The notes: a model not told the origin generated them from the sequence alone. Shown: positions 21,601 to 34,050, counted from the stretch's first letter. The stretch is DNA of 64,000 bases from Linnemannia hyalina (GCA_019671135.1 JAHRHY010000004.1:930001-994000), one strand, 5' to 3'. Numbers and translations are program-made.

Positions 21601-23160
21601 ATCGGTCCTGGGACGCAGTATCATCGCCAACTCCCTCTTACTTTCCCGCCTCTGGCACGTCATCGCCGCCCACCCGCCAACGCGCCAATGGACGAAGAGA
21701 GTCCAAGGGTCGATCGGCAAGTTCACTGTTTCTTTCTTCCCCTCTCCATCCTGGAACCACTTCTGCCTCCGTCGGTCCCAGGGTGGGCTTGGTCTTGTCA
21801 ATATTGGATCCCAGACTGTCGCATTCCAGCTGCGAGCGGTTCAGAGAATTTACTCCGACACCACCTCCTTCATGGTATCCTTCCTCAAGGACCTTCTTCG
21901 GTCAGCCACCGAATCTGAGTTTCCGCTGGTCCTGTCCGCGAACCCCACTTCCTTCCTCACGACGAGGAGGAAATACTTTCGTCCACAAACGACTCTCAAG
22001 GGTTTGAAGCAGGCGGCCGAGCGTATCTCTGGACTGTCTTGGGGCCAGGAAACAGCGAATTCGTTTCAAGTTGGGGACATGATGGCAACACTCCTCCCAC
22101 AATGGCTCAGGCCGAATAATGTTCCTGAGCCTCACCCTCCCCCAACTGGCGCATGGATCGTATTTTCAGACCTGTATGGACGGACGAAGCCAAGACAGAG
22201 GACAGACTGGAGTTCATTCCAACGGAGGAACGCTCCGTCGGCCATCGCACCCACTCAAGGTTGGAGGAGAACACCAGAAGAGGTCACTTCAAGGCTCACC
22301 CAGCCCTGAGACGAGCGCTAGATAATGACGGACTGTTCGGCTTAATGGACGACCTGGCGGAACGCATAAACGGGATCGCTATCAACACGTCTGAGAACGG
22401 CACCTTCGAACTAGTCAGTCCCCACGCGTTTCGACAGATGATTTTCTCCAAGTCCTACCGCCCTCCAACACCAGCACCACATCACCCACCTATGGTTGCG
22501 CCGCCCCCACCACTCACTGCCACCGTCTGGACATCCTTCTGGAACAACAATGCGCGGAATACCTGGTGGCGGCTCCTGATCAACAAACTTCCCTCTGGCC
22601 TCCACCTTCACTCCATTATTCGTGATATGGTTGAGCACCTCTGCTGGGTCTGTGGAACGGATCTGGAGACAAGCCGTCATCTCCTTTTCAGCTTTCCTAA
22701 GAAGCTGGAAGTATGGCATGGCGCACTGTCGAGATATGTGGAGGAACGAACCTGGACTGCGGACTACATCTGCAGCCTCTTTTTTCCTGACCCGGACCCA
22801 GTCAAACCACTTCATGACATCCCCATCTTCATCTTGATCGGTACCATCCTGGCTTCCGTCTGGAGGTACCATCACGCCTTTGTCCGTAAGGATTAAGCCT
22901 TTGAACCTTGCAAGGTCCTTGCCGCAGTGGATTTGGCCGTTACCCAAGTTCGCGCTCAGTTGGCTGAGAAGAAGCGCCAGAATGAGGAGCGTCAACCCCC
23001 ACCCCCAGTCGAGCTCCCCCTTGTTGACAACAACTTCCCCACCTAACCTGTATTTTATTCTTTACCTTTCTGTACTTATTTTTCCTGGTCCTTCATGTTT
23101 TTCTCTGTTAACTGTTTTTTCCTAGTTTAGATACTTTTTTCGCAAGTATTTATTCTTGGA
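18690..23160 (+). mobile_element. Degenerate non-LTR retrotransposon (LINE) with endonuclease, RT and zf-RVT
   Basis: Ordered LINE ORF2 parts are visible across shifting frames: an apurinic-type endonuclease, a basic linker, reverse transcriptase with YADD, a C-terminal zf-RVT domain, a charged tail ending at 23045, and a T-rich 3' UTR. There is no RNase H domain. The 3' limit is set at about 23160 by similarity to the inverted fragment at 17931-18140. The 5' limit is a guess; 18690-19030 is a basic Ser/Thr-rich frame that may belong to the element. Target-site duplications were not found. Confidence 0.85.
19189..23045 (+). pseudogene. LINE ORF2 polyprotein, multiply interrupted
   Basis: The endonuclease starts near 19189 with DRTASRNFHKCLSTQRTDILELQETC, matching the family's fragment/LQET motif, and its C-terminal SxxDYIF and TDHTML motifs are at 19745-19850. 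A linker with RWRELGER..KYFFRVLK (about 20255) leads to RT blocks: DLGSWRPLSFINTDAKLFTKI (about 20755), FQTGLVSGRHISDN (20870), GLRQGDPLSP (21140) and AYADDL (21282-21299). The thumb/connection region fills 21326-22309. A zf-RVT domain lies at about 22550-22760 with WWRLLINKLPSG, CWVCGTDLETSRHLLF; the final zinc ligand expected in FxCP is replaced (FSFP). The frame 22153-22896 stops at TAA 22894 but continues in frame to a second TAA at 23043-23045. At least five frameshifts or stops rule out an active protein. The family copies its RNA at a nicked target. Confidence 0.85.
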
Positions 23161-23172
23161 TGATTTTATTCT

Positions 23173-23257
23173 CACAGCCCTGTGCGTTCTTATTCGGACA
23201 CCCTGTCGGAATAAGAAGTTTTTTTTGTTTTCACAGGGTGTGTCGCACAGGACTGTG
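23173..23257. repeat. 85-bp palindromic element at the LINE 3' edge
   Basis: CACAGCCCTGTGCG (23173-23186) pairs with CGCACAGGACTGTG (23244-23257), and inside them ACACCCTGT (23199-23207) pairs with ACAGGGTGT (23233-23241). The left half holds a second hairpin, TTCTTATTC with GAATAAGAA. The nesting suggests a MITE-like or fold-back element rather than a terminator. Confidence 0.6.
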
Positions 23258-23929
23258 TGGATGCATGCTGAACAGCTAAATTTTTTTTGTTTTTGTGTGA
23301 AACAAACCCCACAGGTGTTCACTTTGGAGATAGAAAACCCTTAAGATAATGAATAAAAGCACCAGCATGGTAGTGCAGTATTCTGTCTTTTTCCCCGGTC
23401 TTTTTTCTGCTAACATGGGCTTGGCAGATTTAAAAGGGATTCGGGTTTCCGGGGTATCGGCGTTACGTCGTAAGACCTTGTTGAGGATGTTGATCGTAGC
23501 AGCGACAGTTGTTGTGCAGAGCCAGGTTTCGGGCCGGACTGTAACTGATGGATTGCGCCGAAGAGTTTGGTCTGTAGTTTCCTTTACATCCAAATACCAC
23601 CTTTGTGTTGTTTGTCAGAGAAATAAATTGTGTACAAAAAAAAGGGGGGGAGCAAGAACGGCTTGTAGGAAGAAAAAAAAAAAAAAAAGGAGGCTAGAAA
23701 GGGATCAAAATCATGGACAAGGTACAGAGGTGAGTGGAGCGATCTAAATGTAGATGGATGGCAGTCAGTATGATTGCAGGTAAACAAGTTGCGAAATAGG
23801 AATAAAACTAAGCAAATTGAGGCGACAGAATGAACTTGGCTGGACAAAACAAATCATAATATTTAATAATTGAGAAGGAACATGAAAATGAAATGGTGGT
23901 GTAAAGGGTGGTATAGTTGATCTTTGAGT
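23258..23929. other. Intergenic, no gene recognised
   Basis: A 132-codon plus-strand frame from 23349 lacks any known domain and ends in a poly-lysine run from an A-tract (23672-23688). I regard it as unsupported. Confidence 0.4.
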
Positions 23930-25891
23930 TCAATAGTTGTAGCGGAAAGATAAATGATCATCGCCTTCATCCTTTGTGGTCTCATTGTAATGCCTCCAGT
24001 CCTCCGATGTCCAAGTCTTTGTCTTTTCGTCACGCTTCTGGTTAATATACATTAAATGATATCGCTGGAAGATAAATAGCGCAATTGTGAACAAGAGAGC
24101 ACCAAAAAGGATCCAAAATCCTCGAATGAACCGGGGAGCGTCCTCGTCGCGGAAGAGATTGACAGAGACCATGTCGCAGGCGTTGACGGAGATGATGTAC
24201 ATTGCCAAGGCAATCGAGCGTTTTCCGACAGGTGCTGTGTTTCCTGCGATCCATGCCGCCTATTAATTTAGTGCAGAATTGTTAAGGGATGAGGAATGTT
24301 AGCTTCAAGTACTGTTGCGTGCAAAAGAACGACAGATCGCAGGACGAAAAGACTTACGTTGACAGGATGCCAGCAAGTTTGGCCGCCCATGGCAAAGATG
24401 AGCGCAAAGTAGAGCATAAACTTGTTAGCGTCGGCAGGGAGGGTCGCAAGGGCAAGGATACAGATCGCATAGTAAGTCGAGGCCAAGGCACCATGGAAGG
24501 CGCGCTCGTTATGTCTGTCAGAGCTCCAACTGACAAATGTCATGATCGACAAGGAGATGACATACCCAGGGATGACCAAGAGATTGGAAACCAAGGCAGG
24601 AACACCAAGGTTCAAGTTCTTGATGATCAATGGAGAAAGAATGGTGAGGGGAGCGAAGGGGAGGAGACCAAAGAAGCCTATCAAGATATTGGGCCAGATC
24701 TTGGGGGAGAGAAGAGCCTTAAAGAAATGTTTCTTGGAAACAGACTTCTTGCGGGTGTCGGCCTTTGTGGGGTCATCACGGATCAGACGGGTCATGGCAA
24801 TTTGTTCCTGACGCGGGGTCAAGTACCCGTTATGGCGGAAGAATCCCTTTGTAGCAGTGGGTCCGCCGGGGAGCATGAGGAAGGACAAAAGACCGATTAT
24901 GACTGTGGCCAGACCTTCAAACAGGAACAACCATCTCCACCCGGCCTTTCCTGCAACGCCGCGCATGTGCAAGATACCATAGGCCAGGATACCAGCGATA
25001 GAGTTTGCGACTGCAAGGGTGGACCAGAAGATGGAGAGTCTGACAGCCATTTCTGAACGCTTGTAGTAGGATGTCAAGTAGAGGGCGATTCCTGGGATGT
25101 AACCGGCTTCAAACATTCCGACGAGTGCACGGCAGATCAGGAAGGTGACCCTGTCTTTGAGGAAGAACTGAGAAGCGGTCGCCAATCCCCACAACACCAT
25201 GAGGAATGGAATCTGTTTGAAAAAGAAAGAAATGAAAAGCAAGTACTTGTTAGCTTCCTCGTGCTTGCAAACACAGTATGTGTGCTGTATCTACAGACAC
25301 ATTAGGCCTAGTGAATGCTAACTTACCCAGCGCTGGGGACCGGCACGGACGATGATGATGTTGGAGGGGATCTCGAAAATACAGAAGGTGAGGGTGAAAA
25401 TGGTTGAGCCGAGGTTGACAGTGTTGAGCGAGATGTTGAGGTCTTCCATAAAGTTATCCGTCAGTGCGTTGCCCATATTTCCGCGGTCTAGCTGCATAAA
25501 CAAGACTATTGTGAACGTTCCATCAAGAGAGAAAACGGAGAGACGCAATTAGCTCGCCAGCTCAAAAACCTAAAACAACGAACATGTGTTCGTTTACGAA
25601 TCTGTGCGCTTGATTGTTTATGCGTTCATCATATGAATGCGAGGGTGTTTTGAACGTACACATGACGGCGATCCAGGAAAGGACTCGGAAATCAAATGTC
25701 CGAACAATCTCTTTTTCCTCGGCAGGTGTCCAGGTCAGGTCGTGCACATAGAACGGATTCTTTTCGCCTTGAGTCCGGAGCCATTCGTCATTGTTGAAGT
25801 CGCCTTCATCGAGGGTCGAGTTGTCGAAGCTGGCGGGGCGATGGTGGTGCTCGAGGTCGACCTTGTTGTCGTTTTCTTTTAACGTTGACAT
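23930..25891 (-). CDS. MFS transporter of the anion:cation symporter (Dal5/Tna1-like) family (4 exons)
   Basis: Exons on the minus strand are 25891-25660, 25505-25327, 25212-24358 and 24259-23930, giving 531 residues. Introns begin GTACGT or GTAAGT and end TAG or CAG. Fungal members of this family import allantoate, nicotinate, biotin or pantothenate together with protons, usually at the plasma membrane. Supporting sequence includes the TM1 signature FLFMQLDRGNMGNA, IPSNIIIVRAGPQRW, RALVGMFEAGYIPGIALYLTSYY in the TM4 area, GWRWLFLFEG before TM6, the long basic cytosolic loop with LTPRQEQIAMTRLIRDDP, and GGQTCWHPVNAAWIAGNTAP (spliced across the last junction). About twelve hydrophobic segments are present. 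The N-terminal 60 residues are acidic and cytosolic. The start ATG at 25891 is the first in frame after a purine-rich leader. The substrate cannot be told from sequence. Confidence 0.92.
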
Positions 25892-27548
25892 CTTGTCAAG
25901 TATATATGTCCAGGAAGGAATAAGCTCGGGCTTTGAGCAAGGGACAAGAAGGAAAGAGAGAAAAAAGGGAGGAAGGGAGGAGGGAAGAAAGGGGAGAGAT
26001 GGAGACTTTGGAGCAAGGAGGTATGGAGGGAAGTCTTGCAAGTGTAAAGAACAAAAGAGTAAAGATCAAGTAAAAAAAGAGGAGAGGAAAGAATCATTGT
26101 CCTTTTTATGTTCACAAAAAAGAAAAGCGCGGTCAAAAGAGAAGGTTGGTAATGTTCAGGAACCGTGCAACGCATTAGCTGCAAATCCATCCGGACCCCC
26201 GTCCACCCGAAGAAAGAGAGCGGCTGAGTGGTCTATGTTTCTGTCGTTTGTTGACGACAAGAAAAGGTACAAAGGGGCGAAAGTAGGGGCACCTTGCACT
26301 TACATCTTGCATTGCAGCAGGTAGTCCATTAGATCACGTATGGAGGGAGGCACCTTAGAGAATTGACGGACGATGAAAAAAGACGCGATCCTACAGAAAA
26401 GTGATAGCATTGGGCGTTAATTGTCTCCATCCGACGATATCCGGCCTTAGTAAATAATTTTGTTTTCTTCCCCCGACGCGATGATGATACCAACAAGGTG
26501 TTTGTTTGTTTGGTTAGTTGGTTGGTGAAACTCCTTTACCCTGGTGTGGGAGACGAGAGAGAGAGGAGAAGGTCGGTCATCTTAAGGCAAATAAGGTTCG
26601 CCAGCACAGCGAGTAAGGGGGAAAAGCAACATAACGGCAATTGCACGACATGATTTCGGGAAATGGTGCGATCTGTTGTCCAGGTGTGGCACTAAACGTT
26701 TCGTGCTCAGATCAAGCCAATCGTCGTTTTTTGTTTGCTTTATCTTGTTTGAACACCAAAGAGAAATTGGCCGTTTTTTGATGGCACCTTATTCTCTCCC
26801 GTCCCTGTAAAGTGTATAACTCTGTTCTATGAACCTATGACTAACAAAGTGTACAGTCGAAGAAGGGACGAGGGACTTCTTGTTTTTCTTGCCATACATA
26901 CATATGTCAATCGTGTCATGTTTCTTATCCTCTGTTGATAAAAAGAACCACACATCAAACATGATCGTGTAGCTGCAATCTCAACGTCCTTACTATCCCG
27001 GTCCTCCTCCTTATTCCATGGTTTTGTAGCTATCAGAAGGAAAGAAAGAGAGACGACATGATCAAAATCGCCCGCCTTTCTATTATCGTCCTCTTGCGGT
27101 GATTCGACTTGGTTGCTTCGATTTCGTCAACTGGTTCATGTCCGCAATGAGGATCAGAAAAGAAAAAGAAAAAGAAAAAGAAGAATGAGAATAAGAAAGA
27201 ACGTACTCGCTACTGCGATCTAACTGCTGTTATTCGATCCGGGCACCGATCTGCGGAGGGCCGAAACTTTCTCTTGGTTTTTGTTTCTTCTCTTATCGGA
27301 TTATTAGATCTCAAGCACGTCCTACAAGGTCCGCGCAACAATCATAACAGCGACAGCGACAACAAGTCAGGAAGCCTACTAGTCTATCGACGACACTTTG
27401 GAGAACTGGAGTAACGCGCCTCCTGTCAACACCATCAACATCAGTCCTAACTAGACCCTATGGTGGAATGGGTTGCACCCCTGCAGCAGTACCTGGGACT
27501 CAGAGATCTTTCTTTCCACCTCCGGATGTTGTTAACGTCAAGCGCCGC

Positions 27549-27599
27549 TCCTCCTCCTCCTCCTCCTCCTCCTCCTCCTCCTCCTCCTCCTCCTCCTCT
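27549..27599. repeat. (CTC)n microsatellite
   Basis: About 17 uninterrupted CTC units; they read as polyserine, polyproline or polyleucine depending on frame. Confidence 0.95.
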
Positions 27600-28611
27600 A
27601 CCTCTTCGACGACAAAGACTATACAAATCCAATATTCCACACTGTTGTATCTCCCTCTGCATCCTCTTCGACACCAACAACTCCGGCTACCGATGCCACT
27701 ATTGCAAACGATGTCCCATCTACAGGTACAGTTACAGTCACAACCACCCCCACTGCCACTAACATAACTGCCACTACCTCAACCACCATCATATCTACTC
27801 CTTCATCTTCTTGCCACTATCTTCTGCTAGCGGCAACCCCTCTGAATGTCGACAGCGTGATCGCATCCGCGGGGATCTAGCAACTTTGAATGTGGTTGAT
27901 TGGCGTGCGCTGGCCGAGCATGAGGACATTTCTATCGTACGGTTAAAGATTCGTTCTTGTGGAATGATAAATCCCAAAAAGAATTGCACAGGCCGTAAGG
28001 TGGTGCTGGTCAAGGAAGGGTGTAGCTTTTTTTCCTAACCTCCTGGAGATGGTCGAACAAAGTCGCGTCCTTGGCTGTTGGTCCTGATTCTTGCATACTG
28101 AGAGAGATTGGTGGAGCATTGTTTGTGTGAGCTGAAGGGAAACGCGGGAAGCGGCGAAGATGAAAAGAAAAGGATCGCCCTTGGCAACCGTGGTTCTAAG
28201 AGACCATATAAAAAGATTTCACACTAATTATTACTTTTTTTCCTTTTCGCCCCTCTCTGCTGGCCCTCCTTCGGAACCCGCCTCCACCGTTTAGACCCCA
28301 CTCGCTGGTTCAGTGGCACTTATTAAGAGAATCACTTCCCCCTCCTTAGTTTCAAACTGATCGCCATTGATTACATCAATTCGTGCCGATCAGCGATCAG
28401 TAATCAAGAACACACTTAATCTTTTCATCATAGTCGTTGGTGATAAGAGGGTTCTGAGAGGAGGGCAAGAGGGGTCAATAGGCTTCCCCCTCATACTGGT
28501 CATGCGCCCACCATCTCAGTAGAATGGCACGGAGGTGACCCTAGAGCGCGCCTGACCTCCCCAGCACTGGCGACAGATGGCTAACTTTTTATTATGTCAA
28601 AGTGAGGTATT

Positions 28612-28716
28612 GGGACAGCTGTGGGCATATTTTTTATAGCTGAAGCATTCGAGATCACGACTGTCCCAAATGTCTCTGTGTGCCATAGTTCTTAGCATGT
28701 AAGCCCACAGCTGTCC
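28612..28716. repeat. Inverted repeat with 14-bp perfect arms
   Basis: GGACAGCTGTGGGC (28613-28626) and GCCCACAGCTGTCC (28703-28716) are perfect inverted copies about 76 bases apart. Similarity falls off inside. It may be a small fold-back element. Confidence 0.6.
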
Positions 28717-30024
28717 TCTTATTTTGTTGCGTATTACGAATGAACGTTCTGTAACTTTTTTGGCTGTGTGGGCGGTTTTGAGATGTGAGATGGCATGAGG
28801 TTCCCCAACATCATAGCGAATGAGGTATTGTACTGAATCAAGAGCGGTGGCGACAGTGACAGAGGTGAAACAGCCATGCTTGAATAAAAGGGTATCCTGA
28901 AGTTCCCTTTGTTTTTTTTTTGTTTTTTTGCTCAGCAAAGGTGGATCGCGCGCACTTTCATGTGTTTGGAATGTGTAGTGAGTATTGTTTTTTTTTGTCA
29001 CATTGAAAATAAAAAACGAAGGAATGCGGTGTTATGGGTGCATAAGAAGAGACATATGATCCCAGGAAGCTGGCTGGCGCAGAAGAAAAAAATGATCAAA
29101 GAAAGGAATCTAAATCCCCGGAATCAGCAACCTCAGATCCACGAAAAAAAGAAGGATCTGCATGCTACCATCTGCTAGTGATCAATCATGCCAGTCATCA
29201 GTGATGAACCAATTTCTAGAGCGTAGAGAAAAGGCGTGTTGTGAAGAAATATCGAGGTTGGTTATGTTTTGCTGTATACTTTGTTAAGTATGGGAGTGAA
29301 GGAAGTGGGGTGGGATGGTGTAACATGTCGGAACAGTTAGGACAGGGTCCTTTTTTCTTTGCATCATGGGTAGTGAAGGGACCAAGGGTGTTGTGTCAAT
29401 TGACATCAGACAAATAGCATGAGCCTCACATGGCTAATTGAGCAATAGGCAAGGGCCTCCTTCCTTCTTGGAACAAACAAACAGGCCGACAAACCGATGA
29501 ACATGGTCTGCAGATTATCAGGGGACTGAACATTCGATAGTTCGTCATTTTATTTTTAAAGGACTAGTCTGAGGAAAAAGAGACCAGTGAGTATGCAAAG
29601 TGCTCTCAAAATATCTTTAGGGTAAGGGCCTCTCTGTTTTGTCGTTTATGCCTTGATGAGATGTGGGTCTCGTCCCTCTGTGTCGTTTTACGAGCCGTTG
29701 TTTATGTGTCTCTGGATGATGAATGAGAGACAGGCAGGCACCAAGAAGGACAATTGCTCCTCCTAAATTGCAATTTAGCAGAGTGTGTTGCCTCCTCCTG
29801 GCCTGGAGCATAAAGAAGAGCACCGCCTCTCCTTCTTTTTCTTGTTCGAATGCACCTGCACCAGCCCGCAAGTTGGGCTTTCGGGGTCAATCCGATCACT
29901 CGACTGTCAATTAGAGGGGACCATGCTCACATGACCACCCTTTGGGGACAACGAGGGGGACTGTTCACTTTTTCCTGTGGTCCTTTGATGGCAACTTGCG
30001 GGATGATGATTACTCTTTTCTTCT

Positions 30025-30069
30025 TCTTGTTCTTGTTCTTGTTCTTGTTCTTGTTCTTGTTCTTGTTCT
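30025..30069. repeat. (TTCTTG)n microsatellite
   Basis: About seven hexamer units, TTCTTG, in a CT-rich tract. Confidence 0.9.
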
Positions 30070-31057
30070 TTGTTCCTTCTTGAATCGCCTCCTTGTCCCC
30101 TCTCCTCACCTCCTTGCTCCTCTTTCTTTCCTCTTTGGTCCCTTTTCTGTTTCTCTTTTTTGTTGTCCTCACATCTTCAACGACGTCCTCATTATTTTGC
30201 CTGCTCCCATCTCACCCATTCATCTTACGACTTCCGACACCCTCTTTTCTCTACCTACCATCCCCTTCTTCCCTTCTCTTCCTCACACACCCCCTCCCCA
30301 CTTTCCTTTCACTCTCCTCCCTATCACACTTTTCTCTTATGCGACCCGGCTCTTGTCTATCCCTATCCTAATCCCAACCCCACTCACTCTCTCACTTCCG
30401 TCACACTCTCTCGCTACACTCTCCCATAGGGTTTCAACCCGTCTCTCTTCTGTCCGTCTGTCGTCCCTTTAGCTGTCAGTCTCCCTTTCATGTCCGCAGT
30501 TTCTGCTACATAAAATACATTGTACGAGCCACACACCCCTTCTCCTCCCCCTCACTCTCAACCCACCTCACTCTCCGTCTTAATTGTGTCTATACTACTC
30601 TGCCAAAGGTACGTTCCTTTGCTCTTTTTTTGTCCGTATGTGTATCGGATTCGGATGTGCTCCCATTAAAAAAAAAGAACGTCATATCGAGAACAGCATA
30701 TGCTGGGCGAATGCTCAGGTCGTCCTTCTTTTTTGAACCACCCGACTCAGCGTTTACCCCTTCCCCCCTCAATCTCATCACACTCTCACACTCTCTACAC
30801 AACAATTGGCCTTGGCGCTGACTCCTTTTTTTCTTCTTCTCTCTTCTCCACAATTGCCACTTTCTCTCCAACCACTACCCTCTCACTCACTCTCTCTCTC
30901 TTTCTCTCACCTCTTACTTACTCACTTTGCTGATTGCTCATACCTTCTTCTAGTGTCCATCCATACCCTTTCAACCGCACCCCAAACCCTAACGACTTAA
31001 CGACCACACCGAGGACATTTATCACCACTCACTACAACAAAAGACGACACCAGCACC

Positions 31058-32328
31058 ATGGCCCTTGTTTCAATGCCACCATGCCACCCCGCAAGCGGAG
31101 ATGCTGTCAACACCGAGGGCCTCCTGAACAAGAAGAGAGCCTCGATTCATTATCCTGATGGTAAATATCAACGTCTCCCCTACATACTCCCAATCTGCTT
31201 TAATGCCGTGCATAAACAGGTCAATTGCATGCGCAATTTATCTCCTCGCTCACACCTCGCACGCATTGACATCTTTTTTCACAATCTGATAGATTCGACG
31301 GCAGCAAAGAGATTGTCGCTGCACTTTGGCCATCGCTGCCGCTCCTTGTCAGAATCGTGGGCATTCATGCCGACAGAGACTGTCCTCCTAGAGTCTCTGG
31401 AGAAGAAGAAGAAGCAGGCATGCAACCTGGCTTCGACTTCAAGCAATACCGGCGCACTGGATGAGGAGATGGACAAGGAGCTGCTCAAGACGCTTTCGTC
31501 GTTTCTTCAAAGTCAAGGGGAACCAACATCGGCAACGGATAGCAGCAGCAAGGGCAGTAAAGACAGGAATCCCAAGGACAGGTCATCAACCGTGTCAACC
31601 TGGGATGACAAGACGACAGACTCTGGATTCTTTCCATCGGCTGGACTGGTACGCAAAACCGCTCTCATTTTTTGTCTTTTTTGGTATCTTTGCTCATCCG
31701 GTTGTAAAACAAATATCTTCCTTACCCCCCGAATTTCTCACAAGACCCAAATGCATGGCTTTCTCCCACTGACCCTTTGACCACTCGGCCCTTTATGTTT
31801 CTTCTATCTTTTCATAGAGCGACAGAGAGCCAGCGGGTTGTGATTTAGGTATGATCTTGCAAACAAACATGGTCGAAAAAAGCAAGAAGACATTATGTTT
31901 GTCGTACACGCGAAAGGGTCCCCCTTCAAAGGAAAGAAAAACTAAATATGTATATCGCCTTTTTTTTTTTCTTGTTGTGCCACGTAATAATAGTTGTTAC
32001 CGTCCGCGACTTTGCTTATCCAACCTCACATCGTTTCCATCGAGGTGATTATCCTCCCGAGCCGGTCTACGAGGAGTCGGACATTGAGGAGGACTATGAT
32101 GAGAACTTTGGCACCCGAGGCGAGAACGAGGATGATGATGACGAGGAGGATCGTACCCAGGGGCAGGCCCGTGGACTGTACGACTTTGACGCCGAGAATG
32201 AGAGCGAGCTCAGCTTCAAGGAGGGCGACGTTGTGTGGATCCACTATCGACAGTTTCCAGGCTGGTTCCTGGGCGAGAAGGAGGGCAAGTCTGGCCTTGT
32301 CCCGGAAAACTATGTACAATTGCTTTAA
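31058..32328 (+). CDS. SH3-domain adaptor protein, Skb5/Nbp2-like (4 exons)
   Basis: Exons are 31058-31160, 31293-31648, 31818-31848 and 32045-32328, giving 257 residues. The third exon is only 31 nt. The C-terminal SH3 domain fills about residues 205-257, with ALYDF-type RGLYDFDAENESELSF, the conserved GDVVWI, the Trp-containing PGWFLGE and the final GLVPENYVQL. An acidic linker (EEDYDENFG, then DDDDEEDR) precedes it. The layout, a small protein ending in one SH3 domain after an acidic stretch, fits fission yeast Skb5 and budding yeast Nbp2, which tether PP2C phosphatases or kinases in cell-wall and HOG MAPK signalling; that role is inferred. The ATG lies in a good context (CACCATGG). The N-terminal half is serine-rich and unremarkable. 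The mini-exon is supported by phase but needs transcript evidence. Confidence 0.8.
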
Positions 32329-33559
32329 GTTTGTGTGAAAGTAATCTGCCTGGTGCAGAAATCTCCGGCGAGAGACAAAAAAGTGTGCGTCTTTTGCTGG
32401 CCAAGGCATGCATGCATATCAGTTAATAAAAATAACAATACCACAAACCTTTTCAGGTTCGACTTTTAGTTCTGTTCGGTTGACTATGCTCTCTGTCGGG
32501 TAAGAAAACTGCTAGGAAACCATTAAAGGATCCTCTCTGTAGATGTGACCCCGCTAAGGATAGCCGATTCAACGCGTCAACCGGGCGATACTGATAGACG
32601 ACAAACGGTCACTTTGATCAGCACCTACTTGTAATTGCAAAACACAAATGCTTCTCCCTGAATATGCGCGCACTGGGACCAGCGATCGACAAAAATAGCT
32701 GTCCTCTCCCCATCCCCTGAGAGGACAGGAGGTGAAAGAGATATGACCCAATGCCAACAAAAAGCCTGTTGTTTCATCTTATCCAGTTTTATTGTTCGAA
32801 AGCCGGTCAGCTGAGATGAGCCTAGTCAGGTCTGGCGGGGATGGCGGGAGAGGATAAAAATGGAGGGAAAATAGAGAGGTAAGAGAGGAGAAAGAAGGGT
32901 GCAGATGTACCATCGGGGATACCATCAATGCATAATGTTGGAGCCAACCAACACGTACATAACAAAAGCAACAATAACATACACGAACGGTGGGGCACTC
33001 CAGTGCGACTGTGGGTCATGGCATCATACATCGACAAGGAAAGAAAATGCAGGGGGGGTATGGGTGCCAGTCTATTTTTTTGCCGCTGTCTCTTCTTTAG
33101 GAACATCCGACATGACAGCACCATTGTTTTCTTCGCCCGCCTCGCCGCCCTTAGTACCAACTAATAATCGAGGTTATCACTGATAGGGGCTAACGACGTC
33201 GAGCGAGAAAGATAGAGAGAGAGAGAGAGAGCACAAGGGTTGGTTATGGTTTAGAGGACCAGAGGAGGCGCGATAATATGTCCCTTTTGGCAAAGCAACA
33301 ACAAACAACTCGCATGCCAATAATAGCGAGAAAAATCAACAAAGCAGGATAGGCCATCGACACCAATTGCATGAACAACATTCTCATTGCGTGAGAGAGA
33401 GAGATTCCTTGCATTTCCTTACATGGCCAGATCAGCAACCTTGGATCGGATAGGCATATAGGATTTTAGCATGGTCATGTCAAAGAAGGAGTGTACACAA
33501 TGGGTATTCAAATGGTCCAATTGCTTGTCTGCTGCATGTTTGTTGAGTCCTTCTCTCTC

Positions 33560-33600
33560 ACTCATTCATCCACTCATCCACTCATCCACTCATCCACTCA
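33560..33600. repeat. Tandem 8-mer array (ATCCACTC)n
   Basis: About five near-perfect CATCCACT units in a row. Confidence 0.85.
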
Positions 33601-34050
33601 AATAAGCACACACTCGAGCACAATTGAACGAAGAGGTATTCCTTCCTGTGACGCTCTCTCTTCATCATTCCTTTTGCCTCTCATTCTACAGTTAACCTTG
33701 TCCGTCTTCTAATTGTTCGCGTTGAAAAGTGCATACAAACCTTTCGTTCCTGGCAACTAAATTGCCTCCCCTGTCTGTGCGCATGTTCAATTATGCATCC
33801 TTCCATATTTTTTTGCCGCCTCTTTGACCTCTGTTAGGTTGATAAAGAAATAATAAATACCAACAACCTGCTGCCCATCCTCAATCCTTTCAACAATAGA
33901 AAGGTATTTTTACCTCCCACCACTGCCGACACTGGCAAGCAAGCGACAACAATAGACTCCTCTACCAACAACAGACATCCCCATGGACTTTGCTTACTTC
34001 TTTGGGGTACACAAAATAAGCCCAGTCATGCTCCAGTTCTCCCAGGCGAA

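Larger units (their letters stand above)
25892..31057. other. Long gene-poor region with simple repeats
   Basis: No gene was confirmed. Near 27.46-28.04 kb, frames around a CTC repeat give Ser/Thr-rich peptide (TPTTPATDATIANDVPSTG) and then a cysteine-containing stretch (CRQRDRIRGDLATLNVVDWR); these look like parts of a decayed secreted-protein gene but are in different frames. A 134-codon minus-strand frame at 28597-29001 lacks an ATG. From 30.0 kb on the DNA is CT-rich and leads into the SH3 gene. Confidence 0.4.

Noticed and set aside
23349..23747. 132-codon ATG frame after the LINE
   Set aside because: Ends in a poly-lysine tract from an A run; no domain on either strand.
24289..25056. 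255-codon plus-strand frame
   Set aside because: Antisense shadow of the MFS transporter, whose exons are clearly coding.
28597..29001. 134-codon minus-strand frame
   Set aside because: Starts only with GTG, overlaps the inverted repeat at 28.6 kb and has no recognisable domain.
29838..29855. GTTCGAATGC, tRNA T-arm-like
   Set aside because: No acceptor, D or anticodon stems could be formed around it.
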